A DNA stretch of 44,185 bases from contig NZ_JALBWV010000067.1 in assembly GCF_022678645.1 (NCBI RefSeq), positions 1 through 44,185 on the forward strand, written 5' to 3'. The notes below the pieces were generated by a model. The model made no database searches, was not told the DNA's origin, and saw only the letters and a list, made by a program, of their open reading frames with translations. Source of the stretch: Saccharopolyspora soli. Its GTDB lineage: Bacteria > Actinomycetota > Actinomycetes > Mycobacteriales > Pseudonocardiaceae. A program made the position numbers and the translations under genes. Of this stretch, positions 7,400 through 15,275 are shown piece by piece (the stretch's first letter is position 1; every line of letters begins with the position of its first letter).

Positions 7400-7948
7400 A
7401 TGAAAACGAGGTACGTCGGGAATCCCGACGCCGGGACGACCGAGATCGCCCCTGGCCTGCCGCTGTACAACGAGGTGCGCGTCGAAGCGCGCGAATACCA
7501 AGACTTCGACGTCGACGCCGTGATCAGGCTCGAAAATGGACGATTGGGCGTGTCGGAGCTCAAGATCAAGCAGCGTGTCGGCGGTCCGTCGGTGACCAGC
7601 GAGGCTCTCCGCTCGATCGCTGTCGGGCAGTTCCTCCGGCGGTCCTTCATCGCCAGCAACGAGTTGCGACCGGGGGAGGCTGACGACTACGACCCAGTCC
7701 GGCGCGTGGCGTTCGGGCTCCTGCGGGCTGAAGATCGCGACCGCATGAAGGAAGCCGGGCCGGTCACCGAAACCCTCCGGTGGGTGTCCGTGATCTACCG
7801 CGCCGCGCTCGCCACGGGAGATGCACCGACCAAGGCGGTGCAGGAATCTTTCGATGTGCCCCGGTACACCGCCGATCGTTGGGTCGCCAAGGCGCGCGAA
7901 CGGGAGTTCCTCGGGCCAGCCGAGGGGCCAGGCAAGGCGGGGGCATGA
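7400..7948 (+). CDS. Hypothetical protein preceding the integrase, C-terminal HTH-like
   Basis: A 182-residue protein starts at ATG 7400 and stops nine bases before the integrase start, so the two are probably co-transcribed. The N-terminal two thirds is an unrecognised alpha/beta-looking domain (EVRVEAREYQDFDVDAVIRL). The C-terminus, APTKAVQESFDVPRYTADRW, reads as a helix-turn-helix of the kind that lets phage-like proteins recognise DNA. Divergent position against xis suggests that it controls the choice between integration and replication or excision. This is inferred. Family name unknown. Confidence 0.65.
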   Translation: MKTRYVGNPDAGTTEIAPGLPLYNEVRVEAREYQDFDVDAVIRLENGRLGVSELKIKQRVGGPSVTSEALRSIAVGQFLRRSFIASNELRPGEADDYDPVRRVAFGLLRAEDRDRMKEAGPVTETLRWVSVIYRAALATGDAPTKAVQESFDVPRYTADRWVAKAREREFLGPAEGPGKAGA

Positions 7949-7957
7949 GAGGACGAC

Positions 7958-9193
7958 ATGGCGAGCGTTGAGGATCGTTGGTACCGGGAGGTCAAGCAGG
8001 CCGACGGCAGCGTCGAGAAGGTCGAGACCGATCGGCAAGGAAAGGGCAAGCGCTGGTTGCTGCGGTGGCGCGACCCGGACGGCACCCCACGCAAGAAGTC
8101 CTTCGCGCGCAAGGCTGGTGCGGAGGCCGAAAAGGCCGTGATCGAGGCCGACAAGCTGCGGGGTAGCTACATCGACCCGCAGGCCGGCAAGGAAACACCC
8201 GGGCCGTACCTAACACGGTGGCGAGGTTCGCAGAACAGCGACCCTTCAACCCTCGAAGGCATGGAAAACCGGTTCCGGCTGTACATCGAACCGCACTCGA
8301 TCTGGCGAGCGCCGCTGAACTCGATCAGGCCGAGCACCGTGCAATCCTGGCTTCGGTACCTCGGGGACAAGGGGCTTGCGCCGACGACGATCCGTGTGGT
8401 GTTCGCGCACCTCTCGACGGCATTATCGGCGGCGGTCGATGACGGCATGATCGCCAAGAACCCCTGCCGAGCGTCGTCGGTCGTCCTGCCGAAGATTCCC
8501 GACCGCGGTGTTGTGCCCTGGGCCGCGGAATGGGTTTCGGGGATGCGAGCCGAACTGCCGGATCGGTACAAGGTCGCCGTGACGCTCGGCGTCGGCCTCG
8601 GGTTGCGGCAGGGGGAGATGTTCGGGCTCTCGCCGGATGACGTGGATTTCCTGCGTTATTGGGTCACGGTCCAACGACAGGTGAAGTTCGTGAACGGGCG
8701 GCTCGTGTTCGCGCTGCCGAAGGGGCAGAAGATCCGAGAGGTCCCACTGCCGCCGAGCGTGCGGGATGAACTCGCGGCCTACCTAGCGCGCTTCCCGGCG
8801 CAGGTGGTGACGCTGCCCTGGGAGACGCCAGGGGCGAAGAAGTCGGTAACTGCGCCGCTGGTGATGACCAACTCGAACGGCGAGGCGTTGAAGCGCCCCA
8901 CGTTCAATCAGTGGGCATGGAGTCCGGCTCGGCAGAGGGTGGGCATTCCCGCCAGCCGGGAGAATGGGTGCCACGCGCTGAGGCACTACTACGCAAGTGT
9001 TCTGCTCGACGCTGGGGAGTCGATCAAGGCCGTGTCCGAGTACCTGGGGCACGCATCGGCGGGGTACACGCTGAAGACCTACACACACCTGATGCCGACG
9101 AGCGAGGATCGCACGCGGAAGGCGATCGACGAGGCTTTCCGCTCGATGGCGAGTGCCCCAGATGTGCCCCAAGGCGAGGCTGCGAGCGTCTGA
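7958..9193 (+). CDS. int: Site-specific tyrosine recombinase (integrase)
   Basis: A 411-residue phage-type integrase starts at ATG 7958 after a GAGGAC site. The N-terminal arm-binding region is about residues 1-65. A SAM-like core-binding domain follows at about 70-170 (STVQSWLRYLGDKGLAPTTI). The catalytic domain carries the conserved arginine in GLRQGEMFGL (near 213-216), HALRHYY (near 342-348), GHASAGYTLKTYTHL with the second histidine, and the nucleophile tyrosine (near 375). All catalytic residues are present, so the enzyme is probably active. It should integrate and, with Xis, excise the element. The attachment site was not identified: no tRNA gene adjoins the gene in this window. Confidence 0.92.
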   Translation: MASVEDRWYREVKQADGSVEKVETDRQGKGKRWLLRWRDPDGTPRKKSFARKAGAEAEKAVIEADKLRGSYIDPQAGKETPGPYLTRWRGSQNSDPSTLEGMENRFRLYIEPHSIWRAPLNSIRPSTVQSWLRYLGDKGLAPTTIRVVFAHLSTALSAAVDDGMIAKNPCRASSVVLPKIPDRGVVPWAAEWVSGMRAELPDRYKVAVTLGVGLGLRQGEMFGLSPDDVDFLRYWVTVQRQVKFVNGRLVFALPKGQKIREVPLPPSVRDELAAYLARFPAQVVTLPWETPGAKKSVTAPLVMTNSNGEALKRPTFNQWAWSPARQRVGIPASRENGCHALRHYYASVLLDAGESIKAVSEYLGHASAGYTLKTYTHLMPTSEDRTRKAIDEAFRSMASAPDVPQGEAASV

Positions 9194-9288
9194 CCTGTGG
9201 CACGGTTCGTAACTACCAGTTCTGATGGCCGGTCCCGGAACTTCGTCCGAGTGCTGCTGCGGGTGGTGAAGCTGGCGTCCGCCCGCGG

Positions 9289-9339
9289 CGGTGCCGAACG
9301 CAAAAGCGCGACTTCGCACGCCCGAAGCGTTCGGCACCG
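9289..9339. repeat. 13-bp perfect inverted repeat after the integrase gene
   Basis: CGGTGCCGAACGC (9289-9301) and GCGTTCGGCACCG (9327-9339) are perfect complements separated by 25 bases. It lies about 95 bases past the integrase stop. It could be a terminator or part of the attachment site. No T-rich tail follows. Confidence 0.6.
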
Positions 9340-9413
9340 GGCTGACCGGGCGGGTGATCCCGGTTACCCCGAAATTGAGTCGGATCGCAGGCGTAGGAAC
9401 CGCCACTCGCCAA

Positions 9414-9578
9414 TTACTTGTCGCCCTTCGGCAGGTGCTTGGCCGCCTTCTTGCCCACCGGGCCAACCTTGTTCAACACAGTCCGCACGCCCTTCACCAC
9501 GGCGTCGCCGACTGGATTCGGGTGGTTGTCATCCGGATCACCGATCGAGCTGGACGTGCCGCTGGATCCTGAGTCCAT
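9414..9578 (-). CDS. Small cationic peptide, 54 residues
   Basis: ATG 9578 has a strong GGAGGAG site six bases upstream, which argues that this is a real gene; a longer frame from 9620 has no such site. The first 20 residues are Ser/Gly/Asp-rich (MDSGSSGTSSSIGDPDD). The rest is basic and amphipathic (VVKGVRTVLNKVGPVGKKAAK, ending in HLPKGDK). There are no cysteines or clear signal peptide. It may be a small regulatory, nucleoid or antimicrobial-type peptide. Function unknown. It sits at the right border of the element. Confidence 0.55.
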   Translation of the reverse strand: MDSGSSGTSSSIGDPDDNHPNPVGDAVVKGVRTVLNKVGPVGKKAAKHLPKGDK

Positions 9579-9884
9579 GCCTTTCTCCTCCCCGCCGAAA
9601 ATGGGCTGAACAATTCGCATCGTAAGCCGTGCTAATCATGTCGATCACGTGAATGACGAATCATCCGATTCGGCCGGATGTGGTGCAGCCACAGCAATCG
9701 AGCGAATCTCCCGCACCTGCGGTGGCCCCCCACGGAGGTGGGGGCGGCGAACGGGCTCGGCTTGAGCGCAGCTCCGACCACGTAGAACACCGCGGTACGG
9801 ATAATCCGGCCGGAGCTCAGCCTGCTCCGTTGGGCGCCAGTGCCTTTCCTACCTCTCGCGGAAGGGCGAGAACACCACCGACAA
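9579..9884. other. Intergenic region with small hairpins, no supported gene
   Basis: A short open frame crosses this region, but its composition is not protein-like. CCCCCAC...GTGGGGG near 9727-9745 forms a GC-rich hairpin that may terminate transcription of the methyltransferase gene from the right. Nothing else was recognised. Confidence 0.4.
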
Positions 9885-10556
9885 TTACGCGGGCTCCTTC
9901 CTCGCGGTCAACATGACCAGCGGGGGCCAGGATCGCAGCTCGTCCGGTCCGGGGCGCCCATCGTGGTCCACGGTCTGGATTGCGCCGAAGGTTCGCCGCA
10001 CGTGCGGGACGACGTCCTCTCCCGTGGCGTGCGAGAACTTCCGGTACGCGCTGCGGAGCAGGCGGACCAGGCCAGCGGCACGACCTTCCGGGACGAGCCG
10101 CACGTCCGCGAGGAACAGCACGCCGCCTGGTCGCAGTGCGGTGTGGATCCGCTGGGTCGCGGCGGCGGTGTCCGGCATCGCGCTCAGCGAGTACATCGCG
10201 AACACTGCGTCGAATTCCGCGGTCCCCAGATCCGTGGTGGTCGCGTCGGCCTGCTGCACGTCGACGTTCTGCCAGCCGTGCCGGTGCACGCGTTTCCGGG
10301 CCCGCCGCAGCATCCCCGGACTGCTGTCGACTCCGAGCAGCCGTCCCTCGGGGCCGATCGCCTCGCGCAGCGGTTCGAAGTAGGAACCCGTTCCGCAGCC
10401 CAGGTCGAGCACCGCCGCGCCGGGGTGGAGCCCGGTGGCGTTGCGCATGGCCTGATGCATGGTCCGGGCTGTTGGTAATCGCTCGGCCACGCCCATCGCG
10501 GAACTCGTCAGGTCCCAGAAGCGGTGGCCGCGGGTTGGTCTGGTTTCGGTGGTCAC
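9885..10556 (-). CDS. Class I SAM-dependent methyltransferase
   Basis: A 223-residue protein starts at GTG 10556 behind GGGGGAT. The Rossmann SAM-binding motif VLDLGCGTGSYFEPL lies near residues 48-62. The acidic ribose-binding residue follows in LLGVDSSPGM (about 73-82), and a motif-III-like stretch FDAVFAMYSLSAM near 115-127. The fold matches small-molecule methyltransferases of the UbiE/Methyltransf_11 group. The substrate cannot be told from sequence. It is divergent from a TetR regulator that shares its promoter region, so it is probably the repressor's target. Confidence 0.8.
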   Translation of the reverse strand: MTTETRPTRGHRFWDLTSSAMGVAERLPTARTMHQAMRNATGLHPGAAVLDLGCGTGSYFEPLREAIGPEGRLLGVDSSPGMLRRARKRVHRHGWQNVDVQQADATTTDLGTAEFDAVFAMYSLSAMPDTAAATQRIHTALRPGGVLFLADVRLVPEGRAAGLVRLLRSAYRKFSHATGEDVVPHVRRTFGAIQTVDHDGRPGPDELRSWPPLVMLTARKEPA

Positions 10557-10573
10557 GCGAGATCCCCCATATC

Positions 10574-10611
10574 AATACAGGTGTATTACAGTGAGAACGG
10601 TACACTCGTAT
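10574..10611. promoter_or_regulatory. Tandem TetR-type operators between methyltransferase and TetR genes
   Basis: AATACAGGTGTATT (10574-10587) has perfect 6-bp arms. A second related site, GTACACTCGTAT, lies at 10600-10611. Their TAC-N4-GTA cores are 25 bp apart, on nearly the same face of the helix. The site covers the shared divergent promoter region, as expected for autorepression. Confidence 0.65.
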
Positions 10612-10624
10612 TGGAAAGGAGTCC

Positions 10625-11245
10625 ATGCCCAGACAGGTCGATCACCCGAAAAGGCGGGCGGACATCGTGGACGCGGTGTGGCGCCTGATCGTGCGGCACG
10701 GCTTGGAAGCCGTGACGATGCGCCACGTCGCCGCCGAGGCCGGTGTCTCGCTCGGGCAGGTCCAGCACTACTTCGCCAGCAAGGACGAACTGCTGATGTT
10801 GGCGTTGGAACGGGTCAGCGAACAGCTCGGTGCTCGAATCGGCCCGCGCATCGCGGAATCGGCAGAGTCGGAGCCGCGGTCGCTGGTGCGCGCCGTGCTG
10901 GTCGAAATGCTGCCCCTCGACGAGCAACGCCGAACGGAGGCGCACGTGGCGTTCGCGTACCTGGCGCGGGCCGCCGTGGTTCCGGCGTTGGCCAAGGTGC
11001 TGCGCGCCGGTTACGACCAATTCCGGGACTTCCTGATCGAGCAGATCGAGGTCGGCCAGCGGGTCGGCCAGGTCGCCGCCGATCGCGACGCGCGCCGGGA
11101 GGCGGTGGCCCTGCTCGCCATGCTGGACGGGCTGACCGCGCACGCGCTGGTTGAGCACCACTCCCCGGCGGAGGCGCGGCTGGCCCTGGAACTGCACCTC
11201 GACGACCTCTTCGGGGCGCGGGGCGATCGCGCGGGTGGTGCCTGA
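10625..11245 (+). CDS. TetR/AcrR family transcriptional regulator
   Basis: A 206-residue protein starts at ATG 10625 after GGAAAGGAG. The N-terminal helix-turn-helix (about residues 8-55) is canonical: RADIVDAVWRLIVRHGLEAVTM, then AAEAGVSLGQVQHYFASKDELL. The C-terminal helical domain (about 75-195) should bind an unknown ligand and dimerise. It is transcribed away from the methyltransferase and has two operator-like repeats just before its start, so it likely represses itself and that gene. Its 3' end nearly meets the convergent VOC gene. Confidence 0.9.
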   Translation: MPRQVDHPKRRADIVDAVWRLIVRHGLEAVTMRHVAAEAGVSLGQVQHYFASKDELLMLALERVSEQLGARIGPRIAESAESEPRSLVRAVLVEMLPLDEQRRTEAHVAFAYLARAAVVPALAKVLRAGYDQFRDFLIEQIEVGQRVGQVAADRDARREAVALLAMLDGLTAHALVEHHSPAEARLALELHLDDLFGARGDRAGGA

Positions 11246-11249
11246 ACGA

Positions 11250-11600
11250 TCAGGTCCCGATGTGGATCGCGTTGTCGTCGGGGTCGGCGACCGTCGCGAC
11301 GCGTTCGCCCCAGGGCATGTCCTGGGGTTCTTGGCGGACCGGCACACCGGCTGCGCGGAGGCGGTCTACCGCTTCGTCGACATCGTCGGTGTAGAGCCAC
11401 AGGGCGAAGTGGCCGCCGAGCTCCGCGTTGGCGTCCTTGCTCAGGCCGAGTTCCAGGCTTTCCAGGCGGAGCGTTACGAACTCCGGTTCACCTTCGGCGG
11501 GGAACTGGTATTTCGGCTGGAATCCGAGCTTGTCGCAGTAGAAGCGCACCGCGCGCCCGAGGTCGGGCGTCGACAGGATTGGGAAGGCTTCGCGGAACAT
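11250..11600 (-). CDS. VOC (glyoxalase/bleomycin-resistance) family protein
   Basis: A 116-residue single-domain vicinal-oxygen-chelate protein. The typical opening AFPILSTPDLGRAVRFYCDKLGF and a closing D-P-D-x-N-x-I-H segment are both present, with a metal-site glutamate region in SLELGLSKD. VOC proteins bind metals and act as dioxygenases, isomerases or drug-binding resistance proteins; the specific role is not visible. It converges on the TetR gene with only four bases between the stops. Confidence 0.85.
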   Translation of the reverse strand: MFREAFPILSTPDLGRAVRFYCDKLGFQPKYQFPAEGEPEFVTLRLESLELGLSKDANAELGGHFALWLYTDDVDEAVDRLRAAGVPVRQEPQDMPWGERVATVADPDDNAIHIGT

Positions 11601-11710
11601 GCGCGGACGGTACCGCCGAACCCGGACATTCGTCGCTCTTCGGAACCGGGCAGCGGTTGCCGTTGGGTGGGAAAGGCAGTGTGCTGGGGCGACGGCTGGA
11701 GGAGGACGCC

Positions 11711-12754
11711 ATGCGCGCTGCGGTGTACCGGGGTCGGGAGAAGCTCACCGTCGAGGACGTCGACGAACCCGATTGCACCCCCGGCTCGGTCAAGGTCCGG
11801 GTCGCGCACAACGGGATCTGCGGCACCGATCTGCACGAGTTCTACGCCGGGCCGATCTACGTCCCCACCGAGCCGCATCCGCTGACCGGTTACCAGCTGC
11901 CGCTCACGTTGGGCCACGAATTCGCCGGAACTGTCGTCGAAACCGGCGAGGACGTGCGCAACGTCGTCGTTGGTGACCGGGTCACCATCGAGCCGGTCTA
12001 CCGCTGCGGGAAGTGCCCGTCCTGCCAGCTCGGGCACTACAACATCTGCCAGCGGATCGGCTTCCACGGGCTGATGGCGCCCGGTGGCATGGCCGAGTAC
12101 ACCGTGGTGCCAGCGTGGATGGCCTACCGGTTGCCGGACTCGATCAGTCCGGACCTGGGGGCGCTGGTCGAACCGATGTCGGTGGCCTACCACGCCACGC
12201 GGCTCAGCGAGGTGCACGAAGGCAACAGCGCGGTGATCTTCGGCGCTGGTCCGATCGGGATCGGCATCTGGTTCGCGTTGCGCGGCATCGGCGTCGAGGC
12301 CGTCACGATCGTCGAACCCTCCCCGACCCGCCGCGAGGCGATCGCCGCGCTGGGCGCCATCGACGTGCTAGACCCGGCGCGGACCGATCCGGCCAAGCAC
12401 ATCGCCCAGCGCACCCGCGGGCACGGGGCGGACGCGGCCTTCGACGCGGCCGGGGTGGTCTCCAGCATCTCAAGCGCGCTGTCCTGCCTGGCCGCGCGCA
12501 GGCGGCTGGTGGCGGTGGCGATCTACGAGCAGCCGGTGCGCACCGAACTGCTCAAGCTGATCATGAACGAGTCGTTGATCCAGGGTTCCCTCTGCTACAC
12601 CTCGGTCGACTACCGCGCCGTGATCGACCTGATGGCCCGCGGCCACTACGACACCACCGGCTGGGTCACCCACATCCCGATCGAGCAGGTCGTCGAGGAG
12701 GGCTTCGCGGCGCTGCGCGCCGGGCGGAAGATGAAGGTCCTGGTCGATCCGTGA
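11711..12754 (+). CDS. Zinc-dependent (R,R)-butanediol dehydrogenase-like alcohol dehydrogenase
   Basis: The start ATG 11711 is preceded by GGAGGAGG, giving 347 residues. The catalytic zinc site is visible as GICGTDLHEF (Cys near 37) and GHEFAGTVVE (His-Glu near 69-70). Structural-zinc cysteines lie in YRCGKCPSCQLGHYNIC. The NAD-binding Rossmann glycine motif is AVIFGAGPIGIGIW near 173-186. The HPLTGYQLPLTLGHE segment matches 2,3-butanediol dehydrogenases of the medium-chain family. It probably interconverts acetoin/diacetyl and 2,3-butanediol; related polyol dehydrogenases are an alternative. It stands alone between a VOC gene and an AlgX-like gene. Confidence 0.85.
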   Translation: MRAAVYRGREKLTVEDVDEPDCTPGSVKVRVAHNGICGTDLHEFYAGPIYVPTEPHPLTGYQLPLTLGHEFAGTVVETGEDVRNVVVGDRVTIEPVYRCGKCPSCQLGHYNICQRIGFHGLMAPGGMAEYTVVPAWMAYRLPDSISPDLGALVEPMSVAYHATRLSEVHEGNSAVIFGAGPIGIGIWFALRGIGVEAVTIVEPSPTRREAIAALGAIDVLDPARTDPAKHIAQRTRGHGADAAFDAAGVVSSISSALSCLAARRRLVAVAIYEQPVRTELLKLIMNESLIQGSLCYTSVDYRAVIDLMARGHYDTTGWVTHIPIEQVVEEGFAALRAGRKMKVLVDP

Positions 12755-12788
12755 GTTTCCGATCGATCGCGCTGCGTGCCCCGATACC

Positions 12789-14081
12789 GTGGGTGCCGTG
12801 TCGCGGCAGGAACGCACCGATCTTCCCCCGGTCCACGAAGCGTGGTTGCCGCGCGAACATCCGCTGCACCGCCCCCGGCACGGCAAGCGGCAACTCGCCG
12901 CGCTGGTGTGTGCGGTGCTGTTCTTCTCCGCTCCGGTGCTGAGCTGGGCGTTCGGGGCACGCGCGGAGCAGTTGGAGAACCGGCCGCTGGCGGAGTTCCC
13001 GAGCGTCACCGACGGTTGGGGTTTCTTCACCGGGCTGGGCTCGTGGGCCACCGACCACCTGCCGTTGCGCAGGCAGGCCGTGCGGTCCGTCGACGCGCTC
13101 AGCCGGGGTCTGTTCGGGGAGCCCGCCCGGCTGGCGGGCGGCTCGCACACCTCGCCGATCGGCGCCGGACAGGCCGACGCGAAGCCGCCGATCGACGAGA
13201 ACGTGTTCCCCGCCGTCATAGAAGGCGAGAACGGCTGGCTGTACCTCGGGCACGACGTGTCCTACAAGTGCGTGCCGAAGCGATCCCTGGACCAGGTGAT
13301 CGCCGGGCTGCGCCGCTGGCGCTCCGCGGTGGAGGCTTCCGGCCGGAAGTTCCAGCTGGTCATCGCACCGGACAAGTCCACTGTGTACCCGGAGAACATG
13401 CCGCCGGACTACGCCGGGAAGGACTGCTCGAACCGGGCCCGCGACGAGTTCTGGCGCCGGGTGCCGTCCGCGACCGGCGCGGTCGACCTGCGCAACGAGC
13501 TGCGCACCGTGGCAGCGCGCAACCAGCGGCCGATCTACCACGACGTCGACACGCACTGGACCCACGAGGGCGGCATCACCATGACCTACCAGCTCGCCGA
13601 ACGGCTGCAGCCGGGCGTGACGAGCAGTTGGAAGGTGCTGCCGTCCCGGCGCTACCCGCACAGCGCCGACATCCCCGACCTGCTCGGGCAGGACCGGACC
13701 GTGCCCATCCAGGCGTACTCGCTGGCACCCGACGGCGGCGCCGAGGACAACACCCAGTTCCGGCCCAGCGACTTCCACCAGCCGCTGCACCTCGAATCGG
13801 TGCCGAAGCCGGGCATGATCACCCGGCCGATGCGGATGGTCGGGGACTCGTTCAGTCAATTCGCCAGCCCGTACTTGGCCGCGACGTTCAGCAACGTCAC
13901 GATCGTGCACCCGGACACCGTCGCGGCGGACCCGGTGGCGGCGGCGCAGCTGCTGGCCGAAGGCGAGATCGTCACCTTCGAGCTCTCGGAACGCTTCGTC
14001 GCCGGAGGCCGCTACCCGATGCTCGACCCAGCGATAGCCGACCAAGTCGGCGCCTACCTCGCAGCCCACCCCATCCGCTGA
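12789..14081 (+). CDS. AlgX/AlgJ-like SGNH acyltransferase-type membrane protein
   Basis: A 430-residue protein; the start may be GTG 12789 or GTG 12798. Residues about 33-55 form one membrane segment after a basic cytoplasmic tail. The extracellular part shows the AlgX/AlgJ signatures: DTHWTHEGG (Asp-His pair, near 256-264) and VGDSFSQFASPYL with the nucleophile serine (near 354-366). A WLYLGHD segment lies near 152. These proteins O-acetylate exported polysaccharides. No polysaccharide or MBOAT partner is adjacent, so its acceptor is unknown; cell-wall glycans are a reasonable guess. It converges on ectD across a terminator. Confidence 0.82.
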   Translation: MGAVSRQERTDLPPVHEAWLPREHPLHRPRHGKRQLAALVCAVLFFSAPVLSWAFGARAEQLENRPLAEFPSVTDGWGFFTGLGSWATDHLPLRRQAVRSVDALSRGLFGEPARLAGGSHTSPIGAGQADAKPPIDENVFPAVIEGENGWLYLGHDVSYKCVPKRSLDQVIAGLRRWRSAVEASGRKFQLVIAPDKSTVYPENMPPDYAGKDCSNRARDEFWRRVPSATGAVDLRNELRTVAARNQRPIYHDVDTHWTHEGGITMTYQLAERLQPGVTSSWKVLPSRRYPHSADIPDLLGQDRTVPIQAYSLAPDGGAEDNTQFRPSDFHQPLHLESVPKPGMITRPMRMVGDSFSQFASPYLAATFSNVTIVHPDTVAADPVAAAQLLAEGEIVTFELSERFVAGGRYPMLDPAIADQVGAYLAAHPIR

Positions 14082-14124
14082 CCTTCCACGATGCGGATTC
14101 CCGTTAGCGTGGGAACGAATAGTG

Positions 14125-14154
14125 AAGTGCCCCGTCCGGGTGGGCGGGGCACTT
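14125..14154. terminator. Bidirectional terminator hairpin between the AlgX-like gene and ectD
   Basis: AAGTGCCCCG (14125-14134) and CGGGGCACTT (14145-14154) form a perfect 10-bp stem with a 10-base loop, between two convergent genes. Confidence 0.8.
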
Positions 14155-14166
14155 CTGGGCCGCCGG

Positions 14167-15069
14167 TTAGCGCAGGACCGGGGTGTAGTCGCGGGCCGCG
14201 ACGAACTCCGGGCGGGGATGTTCCGCCGCGAACGGGTCCACCAGCGCGTTCTCCACGCTGTTGAACACGATGAAGATGTTCGAACGCGGGAACGGCGTGA
14301 TGTTGTTGCCCGATCCGTGCATGCAGTTGGCGTCGAACCACAGCGCCGATCCGGCCGGGCCGGTGAACTGCTCGATGCCGTGCTCGTAGGCCAGCTTGGT
14401 GATGTCGTCCTCGGTCGGCACCCCGACCCGCTGCGCCTGCAACGACGACTTGTAGTTGTCGTCCGGCGTCGCACCGACGCACGACACGAAGGTCCGATGC
14501 GAACCGGGCATGATCATCAGCCCGCCGTTGAAGGGGTAGTTGTCGGTCAGCGCGATCGAGATGCTCACCGCGCGCATCGCTGGCATGCCGTCCTCGGCGT
14601 GCCAGGTCTCGAAATCGGAGTGCCAGTAGAAGCCGGTGCCGCGGTAGCCGGGCATGTAGTTGATCCGGCTCTGGTGCACGTACACCTCCGAGCCCAGGAT
14701 CTGCCGGGCCCGGTCCAGCACCCGCGGATCCCGCACCAGTTCGGCGATCAGCCCGCTGAGCCGGTGCACCTCGAAGATCGAGCGGACCTCGTTGGACGTC
14801 CGCTCCACGATGGTGCGTTCGTCGGCCCGCACCTGCGGGTCCTGGGTGAGCCGTTCCAACTCCTGCCAGTAGGTCTGCACCTCGGCGGGGGACAGCAGTC
14901 CCTCGACGACGTGGTAGCCCTTGGCCTCGTGGCCCGCGAGCTCCTCGGCAGTCGCCGGGCCAGCCGTCACGCCTGGCCAGACGGTGGGATCGGCACGTCC
15001 GATCAGCGCCGACTCGGCGTTCACCCGGGTCGGATAACGATCCTGGGTGCTCAGATCAGCGACGGTCAT
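14167..15069 (-). CDS. ectD: Ectoine hydroxylase EctD
   Basis: The start ATG 15069 follows GGAGG, giving 300 residues; a longer upstream frame lacks support. It is a non-haem Fe(II)/2-oxoglutarate dioxygenase that converts ectoine to 5-hydroxyectoine. The EctD signature is present as FYWHSDFETWHAEDGMP, holding the iron-binding HxD, and the distal histidine is in MHGSGNN. RINYMPGYRGTGFYWHS and NGGLMIMPGSH are also typical of the family. It lies downstream of ectABC on the same strand but is separated by 206 bases with a very strong hairpin, so its expression may be lower than or separate from ectABC. Confidence 0.96.
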   Translation of the reverse strand: MTVADLSTQDRYPTRVNAESALIGRADPTVWPGVTAGPATAEELAGHEAKGYHVVEGLLSPAEVQTYWQELERLTQDPQVRADERTIVERTSNEVRSIFEVHRLSGLIAELVRDPRVLDRARQILGSEVYVHQSRINYMPGYRGTGFYWHSDFETWHAEDGMPAMRAVSISIALTDNYPFNGGLMIMPGSHRTFVSCVGATPDDNYKSSLQAQRVGVPTEDDITKLAYEHGIEQFTGPAGSALWFDANCMHGSGNNITPFPRSNIFIVFNSVENALVDPFAAEHPRPEFVAARDYTPVLR

Positions 15070-15212
15070 GGGTTGCGCCTCCTTCGCGAATTCCCGCCGG
15101 AGCGGCCGGTGCCGGGTGGCACCGCCGCCATTTCTCGGTTCCTCGGTTAGAAGCGGCACATCGAAATGCGCCCGCAATTCCCCACGGCAGCGCGCGGGGA
15201 AGACCAGTCAAC

Positions 15213-15252
15213 GCGCGTGGCGGGTAACCGGCACCGGTTACCCGCCACGCGC
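15213..15252 (-). terminator. 19-bp perfect hairpin between ectC and ectD
   Basis: GCGCGTGGCGGGTAACCGG (15213-15231) and its exact complement (15234-15252) are separated by CA only. It lies 23 bases after the ectC stop. It is a likely terminator or attenuator that reduces read-through into ectD. No clear T-tract follows. Confidence 0.8.
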
Positions 15253-15275
15253 TGTTCACAAGCGCGACCCGCGGA

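Noticed and set aside
12666..14474. 602-residue minus-strand frame opposite the AlgX-like gene
   Set aside because: Composition is that of an antisense GC-rich shadow; the + strand protein has catalytic motifs and a membrane helix.
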